From a bacterium (lineage in GTDB: Bacteria > Armatimonadota > Fimbriimonadia > Fimbriimonadales > GBS-DC): a DNA stretch of 9,682 nt. Below the pieces are notes generated by a model, which made no database searches, was not told where the DNA came from, and saw nothing but the letters and a program-made list of their open reading frames with translations. The stretch is taken from NCBI GenBank assembly GCA_029335935.2, contig JARJMV020000279.1:1-9682 (forward strand). Reading direction: 5' to 3'. The translations under genes were made by a program, and so were the position numbers. Shown piece by piece: positions 5,899-9,682 of the stretch (position 1 is its first letter; each line of letters begins with the position of its first letter).

Positions 5899-6594
5899 AT
5901 GGCGTGGTGGCTGTGCAAGCGGATTGGTGCGCTTTTCGCGGTGGCAGGGACCTTGGCTGGAGCGGTCGCCCAGCCCAGCCTCGAGATTCGTTGGATGTTT
6001 GGTGGCGCGTGGCGTGAGGTCAGAGCCATCGCCTTTTCGCCTACAGACGGCGTCGTCGCAGTGAGCAGTAATAGCAAGATTAGCCTGCACGATTTCAACA
6101 CACGCGGTGTGATTCGTGAAATCGCGTCGCCCTCGAACCAGTTTTACCGAGCCCTCGCCTATAGCTCCGACGGGCAGTGGCTTGCGGCTGCGCTGGATTC
6201 GAGCGCGGTGCTTTATGACGCCCGTCGCGGTCTGCCACTCTGGACGCGCGTGTTGGCGAACGATAGTCCCACGGCAGTCGCGGTATCGCCCAACGGTGAA
6301 TATGTCGCGGTTGGCGCTAATGGTCTCAATCGTGTCTATCTGTTGCGACGCTCCGACGGCTCCGTCGTGCGCCAGTGGTCGCACCATACGCGCGGAGTTT
6401 CGTCGGTGCATTTTACTCCTGACGGCGAGTATGTGGTGTCCGCCGCGCCTGACGGAGAAGTCTGTATTTGGAATGTCAACAGCGTCTCTCTGGTGCGTCG
6501 CTACAGTTTCGGCTCGATGCCGGACTGCCAATCGGCGTTGTCGCCCGACGGGCAACTCTTGGCGCTTGTGGGTTTCACCGATGGAGGGGCTTAG
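5899..6594 (+). CDS. Secreted WD40-like beta-propeller, N-terminal fragment (frameshifted gene)
   Basis: This 231-residue frame starts with a signal peptide: MAWWLCKR, a hydrophobic core, then AVA|Q with likely cleavage after residue 24. WD40/YVTN-like repeats of about 40 residues follow, each with an 'h-x-F/V-SP-x-G-x-x-h-A' core: VRAIAFSPTDGVVAV, YRALAYSSDGQWLAA, PTAVAVSPNGEYVAV, VSSVHFTPDGEYVVS and CQSALSPDGQLLAL. The frame ends at TAG 6592-6594 in the middle of the fifth repeat. The missing half of that repeat and the rest of the protein continue at once in the +1 frame. It is therefore most likely the front of one gene of about 575 residues spanning 5899-7627. The full protein would be exported and could mediate protein or surface contacts; no enzymatic residues are evident. 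Confidence 0.85.
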   Translation: MAWWLCKRIGALFAVAGTLAGAVAQPSLEIRWMFGGAWREVRAIAFSPTDGVVAVSSNSKISLHDFNTRGVIREIASPSNQFYRALAYSSDGQWLAAALDSSAVLYDARRGLPLWTRVLANDSPTAVAVSPNGEYVAVGANGLNRVYLLRRSDGSVVRQWSHHTRGVSSVHFTPDGEYVVSAAPDGEVCIWNVNSVSLVRRYSFGSMPDCQSALSPDGQLLALVGFTDGGA

Positions 6595-7627
6595 CATCGT
6601 CAACGAACTCTCCAGCTTCGTGGCGCCGATTAGTGATTTGGTCGTCTCCCCCAGCGGCGCACAACTCGCAACAGTGAACCAAGAGTTTGTGCGCATCTGG
6701 GACGCGGCTACGGGCGCGCTTCGTGGCGGCGTGTGGGCGTTAATCCCTGTCCGTTCGGTGGCGTTCTCGCCAGCTGACGAGGCAATCATCGCTATCGGGG
6801 GAAGAACCCAAAATCTGGGGATTTACAACCTCCGCACAAATCAGTGGATGAATAAGTTCTCCACAGGTGGGGTAAGGCAGCTGGAGTTTTCCCCGAATGG
6901 CGCACGGCTTGCCGCAGCCATCGGCAACTTCGCCGTGTTCTACAATGTGACGAACAACTCGCGATTCTCGGTCGAGCGTCCCAGCGAAGTGTGGGGGGTA
7001 CGCTGGGTCGATCATCAGCGGTGTCTAATCCTCGACGCAGCGGGCAACCTCCTACTCTGGGACATCGTGCAGAATCGGCAAGAGCGTGCGATTGCACTTA
7101 CAGGCGTTGGGAGCGGGTTGACCATAACCTCCGACCGACGCCTTGCCGCGGTCAACCTGCGAGACCGCGTTGCCATCGTGCGCCTACCCGACCTGAGTGT
7201 CCTGCAGACCATCTCTAACGCCGCCTCGCCCATCCTCGCCGCGCAACTCACTCCGAACGGACGCTATCTCATCACAGGCGATGAAGCAGGACAACTCTTG
7301 ATATGGCGCGTTGCCGACGGCGCACTCGTTCGCCAAGATACGAGCGCCACGGGACTGCAGATGGACTCCGCGATTACTCGCGTTGCGACCGCACTCAACG
7401 GTCAACTGATTACCTTCACGCGCAGCGACGGAATGCTCTTCACTGTTCGGAACCCGTTCCCGCTCGGCGATGTGAACGGTGACGGCTGTGTCGATGACGC
7501 GGACTTGCTGCTCACGCTGTACGCCTTTGGAGCGAGCAACTCGCAAGCGGATTTGAACGCTGACGGGGTTGTCGACGACGCCGACCTACTTGTGGTGTTG
7601 TTCGAGTTTGGGCTTGGTTGCGAGTGA
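6581..7627 (+). CDS. WD40-like beta-propeller with C-terminal dockerin-like module (rest of frameshifted gene)
   Basis: This is the +1-frame continuation of the propeller gene. It adds about seven more repeats, for example ISDLVVSPSGAQLAT, VRSVAFSPADEAII, VRQLEFSPNGARLAA, LLLWDIVQNRQERAIAL and LAAQLTPNGRYLITGD. The C-terminal 55 residues (from 7463) form a dockerin-like pair of calcium-loop repeats, GDVNGDGCVDDADLL and ADLNADGVVDDADLL, spaced by a short helix and ending GLGCE. No signal peptide precedes it. An ATG at 6581 overlaps the upstream stop by 14 nt and could in principle restart translation, but its ribosome site is poor and it would begin mid-repeat. Joining with the upstream frame is therefore favoured. 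Dockerin modules bind cohesins in cellulosomes; in non-cellulosomal bacteria such C-terminal modules occur on many secreted proteins with unknown partners. Confidence 0.82.
   Translation: MEGLSIVNELSSFVAPISDLVVSPSGAQLATVNQEFVRIWDAATGALRGGVWALIPVRSVAFSPADEAIIAIGGRTQNLGIYNLRTNQWMNKFSTGGVRQLEFSPNGARLAAAIGNFAVFYNVTNNSRFSVERPSEVWGVRWVDHQRCLILDAAGNLLLWDIVQNRQERAIALTGVGSGLTITSDRRLAAVNLRDRVAIVRLPDLSVLQTISNAASPILAAQLTPNGRYLITGDEAGQLLIWRVADGALVRQDTSATGLQMDSAITRVATALNGQLITFTRSDGMLFTVRNPFPLGDVNGDGCVDDADLLLTLYAFGASNSQADLNADGVVDDADLLVVLFEFGLGCE
6583..6594 (+). other. +1 frameshift site at a GGGG run
   Basis: In the upstream frame the codons are GGA GGG GCT TAG. Removing one G from 6586-6589 gives GGA GGG CTT AGC, which joins ...LLALVGFTDGG to LSIVNELSSF and restores a complete propeller repeat. 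The glycine tRNA on GGG could also slip +1 onto an identical GGG, and the preceding GGAGGGG resembles a Shine-Dalgarno stimulator. Explanations are a real one-base insertion, a sequencing error, or a programmed shift. Confidence 0.8.
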
Positions 7628-7637
7628 GGTGCTTGCA

Positions 7638-7666
7638 GGGTGCGACGGTTCAAAGCCGTCGCGCCC
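7638..7666. terminator. 11-bp hairpin after the propeller gene
   Basis: GGGTGCGACGG (7638-7648) pairs with CCGTCGCGCCC (7656-7666) around a 7-nt loop, with one G-T wobble. It starts 11 bp after the propeller stop and lies between two converging genes, so it can serve both as a terminator or mRNA-end hairpin. No T-run follows on either strand. Confidence 0.55.
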
Positions 7667-7684
7667 CTTCCCAGTGTAGATAGC

Positions 7685-7696
7685 GCGACGCGTCGC
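7685..7696. repeat. Perfect 12-bp palindrome at the end of the cyclodeaminase-family gene
   Basis: GCGACGCGTCGC reads the same on both strands and touches the TAG stop of the minus-strand gene. Its GCGACG/CGTCGC arms repeat the arms of the hairpin 20 bp away, so the two may form one REP-like intergenic unit. Confidence 0.45.
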
Positions 7697-8655
7697 TACC
7701 CTTGCTGGAGCGTCTCGTATACCGTCGCGGCGGCGGCGACATCTTCCAACGCGATGCCCAGCGACTTGAACAGCGTAATCTCTTCCGGGGCTTGACGCGC
7801 GGGCAGCAGTCCTCCCACGATGTGCGAGAGCGGCTGCACGCGCTCCCAGCTGAGTCGGCGCAGTTCGATGGGCACGATGAGTTCAGCGGCTTCGAGTCGG
7901 GCTTGTTGGGGGTCGTCGACGGCGATGCGCTCGCAGCGTCCCACCGCGAAGGCGTCGAGTTCGCGTCGCGCCAGCGAGTTTGCGCCCGCTGCGTTGAGAT
8001 GCATGCCCGCTCGGAGCATCGCGCCTTGCAGAATCGGCTCGCGTGCGGTGGTGATGGTACAGACGATATCGGCGTGGGCAACCGCTTGCTCGGCGCTCTC
8101 GCAGGGCTGCACGGCGAGTCCCAACTGCTCCTGCATGCGTTGCGCGAATGCCTCGCGCGTTTCGGGCGTGCGGCTAAACACGAACGCCTGCTGAATCGGG
8201 CGCACCGCGCACACCGCCTGCAACTGAGTCTCGGCTTGGGCGCCTGCGCCCAAAATCGCGACCGTAGCGGCGTCTTCACGCGCGAGATACTTGGTCGCTA
8301 ATCCCGACGCTGCGCCTGTGCGGATGCGCCCCAGCCAATCGGCCTCCATCAGGGCGAGCAGTTCGCCCGTGTGCGCCGACGCCAACGCAAGGTGGAAGCG
8401 CACGCCTGTAGGGAACGAGAAATAGGCTTTGTAGCCGATGTAGCCCTTGCTGGTCCATGCAGCGCCCATCAGATGGAGCGTGCCTTGCGGAGTATGCACA
8501 CGCTGACGCGGCTGGTTGGTCGCCCTGCCGTGCGCCCAGTCGCGGAACGCCGACTCCAGCGCCTCAATCGCCGCAGGCATCGAGAGGTTTTCACGCACCT
8601 GCGCCTCCCGTACCAGGATGGGACGGCTATCGCCCAGCACGATCTGCTCGGTCAT
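7696..8655 (-). CDS. Ornithine cyclodeaminase / mu-crystallin family NAD(P)-dependent enzyme
   Basis: Members of this family are NAD(P)-dependent amino- and imino-acid enzymes: ornithine cyclodeaminase, archaeal alanine dehydrogenase, pyrroline-2-carboxylate and ketimine reductases, and mu-crystallin. The 319-residue length is normal. The N-terminal substrate domain shows YKAYF with Lys76 and IRTGAASGLATKYLAREDA (from 111), with Arg112 likely contacting the carboxylate. The Rossmann nucleotide loop is VAILGAGAQAETQ (132-144). The C-terminal block TLFKSLGIALEDVAAA is a family signature. At the site after the strand HLNAAG the residue is Asn226 (GANSLARRELD), where true ornithine cyclodeaminases usually have a catalytic Asp. 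A dehydrogenase or reductase role is therefore more likely than ornithine cyclisation. The start overlaps the upstream pseudopilin gene by 29 nt, implying one mRNA. The substrate cannot be read from the sequence. Confidence 0.9.
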   Translation of the reverse strand: MTEQIVLGDSRPILVREAQVRENLSMPAAIEALESAFRDWAHGRATNQPRQRVHTPQGTLHLMGAAWTSKGYIGYKAYFSFPTGVRFHLALASAHTGELLALMEADWLGRIRTGAASGLATKYLAREDAATVAILGAGAQAETQLQAVCAVRPIQQAFVFSRTPETREAFAQRMQEQLGLAVQPCESAEQAVAHADIVCTITTAREPILQGAMLRAGMHLNAAGANSLARRELDAFAVGRCERIAVDDPQQARLEAAELIVPIELRRLSWERVQPLSHIVGGLLPARQAPEEITLFKSLGIALEDVAAAATVYETLQQG

Positions 8656-9451
8656 AGGCTATCTGCTCGCTCTCTTGGCGCGGCTCGGGCAGCGTCCAGG
8701 GCGGCTCCAGCTTGCCCTGCGCGTCGCGCTGCAAAATCATAAGGTTCGGCGCGCGCGTGCTGACATGACCGTCCGCATGTAATACATTCACGCCCTTGCC
8801 GTGAAAGCTGCGCAGGTTGTCGGGTTGCCAACCGTTCTCCTCACGGCGTCGCCACACGGCAAGACGCACGACATACTTCGTGTCGGCGGTGGGCTTGAAT
8901 AGGTCGTCGTAGAAGTTTAGCACGAACCCGTCGTTGCCGTCCACAAGCGGGTTCGGATTCAGCGAGCCGAGCTGACCCCCAGCGAGGCTGTCGGCTATCA
9001 GCACGCTCAGCCCCGGATTGGGCAAATCTTCCAGTCGCACGGCGGAGAGGGGCGCGTAGAAGCCGTAAGAGAGGCGCAAGGTCTTGCGGTTATCGCGCGG
9101 ATGAGTAATCACTGTGCTGCCGCCAGTGGGGTCGGCAGGGCACTTGAGAGCGCGCGGCAAGTCACGCTTCATATAACTACTAACGCACAGCACCCAACTC
9201 AGCGGTCGTCCTGCCGTGTCGGTTTGAGGCGAGCCGTCGGGGTTCGCATAGTACGCCAGCGGCAGCGTGTTGCCGTAGTCCAACAGGTACAGGTTAACCG
9301 CCGTCGCGATGTCTTTGAGGTTCGACAGGCAATCGGCTGTGCGCTTGATATCGACCAGTTGGCGATAAAGCGGCACAAGAATTGCCAGCACCGCCAGCAC
9401 AGCGACGGCGATGGCCAGTTTTTCCAGCTGCGTCAGTCCGTAGCGGTTCAG
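8627..9451 (-). CDS. Type IV pilin/pseudopilin-like protein with H-x9-DG motif
   Basis: The product, about 274 residues from the proposed start, begins LNRYG|LTQLEKLAIAVAVLAVLAIL. This is a class III-like prepilin signal with Gly before the cleavage point, Glu at +5 and a long hydrophobic helix. Such proteins are cleaved by prepilin peptidase and assemble into pilus or type II secretion-like fibres. The C-terminal domain has LKCPADP (102-108) and ends with HGKGVNVLHADG (H217-G228), an exact H-x9-DG motif, as in the DUF1559-like pseudopilins abundant in Armatimonadota and Planctomycetes. No ATG, GTG or TTG is in frame for about 45 codons before the motif. The best start is CTG 9451-9449, whose last two bases begin the upstream TGA (CTGA instead of ATGA); a weak GGGA lies 9 nt upstream. 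The 3' end overlaps the next gene by 29 nt. Confidence 0.82.
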   Translation of the reverse strand: MNRYGLTQLEKLAIAVAVLAVLAILVPLYRQLVDIKRTADCLSNLKDIATAVNLYLLDYGNTLPLAYYANPDGSPQTDTAGRPLSWVLCVSSYMKRDLPRALKCPADPTGGSTVITHPRDNRKTLRLSYGFYAPLSAVRLEDLPNPGLSVLIADSLAGGQLGSLNPNPLVDGNDGFVLNFYDDLFKPTADTKYVVRLAVWRRREENGWQPDNLRSFHGKGVNVLHADGHVSTRAPNLMILQRDAQGKLEPPWTLPEPRQESEQIAYDRADRAGR

Positions 9452-9682
9452 TGGGCGTCGTCCCAGAATCCCAGTTCGCGGATGAGTTGTGTTGCGGCGT
9501 CTCGTCGGACAATCAAGCTGGTGCCGCTGCCGTCGCGCACAGGGAGCGTCTCGGTGCGGATTTGCTCGTCGCTGAGTTGGCGGGCGAACAGCGCGAGGGC
9601 AAGCAGCTGCTCGAAGTCCATCGTAGTGCGTGTGTGGCGCAGGGCTGCGGCTAACACCTGCGGGGCGCGCATCCACACGCTG
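9448..9682 (-). CDS. Probable LytR-CpsA-Psr (LCP) family protein, C-terminal fragment
   Basis: The frame is open from the right window edge to TGA 9450-9448, giving the last 77-78 residues of a longer protein. Its end, APQVLAAALRHTRTTMDFEQ then LLALALFARQLSDEQIRTETLPV and IVRRDAATQLIRELGFW, resembles the C-terminal helices and strand of LCP domains. These attach teichoic acid or other glycopolymers to peptidoglycan outside the membrane. The catalytic arginines and the N-terminal membrane anchor lie beyond the window, so the assignment rests on overall similarity of pattern and is moderate. The stop overlaps the proposed CTG start of the pseudopilin gene, suggesting translational coupling. Coding status is well supported by this tight junction and by continuous protein-like sequence. 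Confidence 0.55.
   Translation of the reverse strand, partial: SVWMRAPQVLAAALRHTRTTMDFEQLLALALFARQLSDEQIRTETLPVRDGSGTSLIVRRDAATQLIRELGFWDDAH

Noticed and set aside
5803..6789. A 328-codon minus-strand frame opposite the propeller gene
   Set aside because: It is antisense to a clear signal peptide and WD40-like repeats, has a composition typical of a shadow frame and shows no recognisable domain. The absence of stops reflects codon bias of the real gene.
7702..8742. Plus-strand frames opposite the cyclodeaminase-family gene
   Set aside because: They are shadows of a gene with clear Rossmann and family motifs on the minus strand.

Overview
The window is a compact, GC-rich bacterial chromosomal segment with short intergenic gaps, several overlapping genes and consensus sigma70-type promoters. 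Two protein traits suggest a member of the Armatimonadota (Fimbriimonas-like): a short-leader pseudopilin ending in an H-x9-DG motif, and a secreted beta-propeller ending in a dockerin-like 'DVNGDG..DDADLL' module. The taxonomy is inferred from protein style only, because the window has no rRNA. No tRNA, CRISPR array, insertion sequence, phage gene or replication origin was seen.

Left part (1-3964): recA (5' two thirds, minus strand) is divergent from a plus-strand cluster of recF, a DciA-like DUF721 gene with a C-terminal zinc ribbon, and comEC. The 96-bp recA/recF gap holds a near-perfect recA promoter, a 16-bp imperfect palindrome placed like an SOS operator, and a -10 box so close to recF that its mRNA would be almost leaderless. 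The genes together cover strand exchange, RecF-type gap repair, probable helicase loading and DNA uptake.

Middle part (3965-7627): comEC converges on a membrane M48 metalloprotease gene (minus strand), with a long hairpin between them. The protease gene is divergent from a gene for a secreted WD40-like propeller with a C-terminal dockerin-like module. The propeller gene is split by a +1 frameshift at a GGGG run. Removing one G restores a continuous protein of about 575 residues with about 12 repeats.

Right part (7628-9682): a hairpin and palindrome separate the propeller gene from a minus-strand overlapping set. In transcription order it is the C-terminus of a probable LytR-CpsA-Psr protein, a pseudopilin-like protein that lacks an ordinary start codon, and an ornithine cyclodeaminase/mu-crystallin family enzyme.

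Most genes belong to known families. The points most worth a second look are the recA/recF operator, the frameshifted propeller-dockerin gene, the pseudopilin's apparent CTG start overlapping the upstream stop, the zinc-ribbon DciA-like protein, and the ComEC without a nuclease-like domain.
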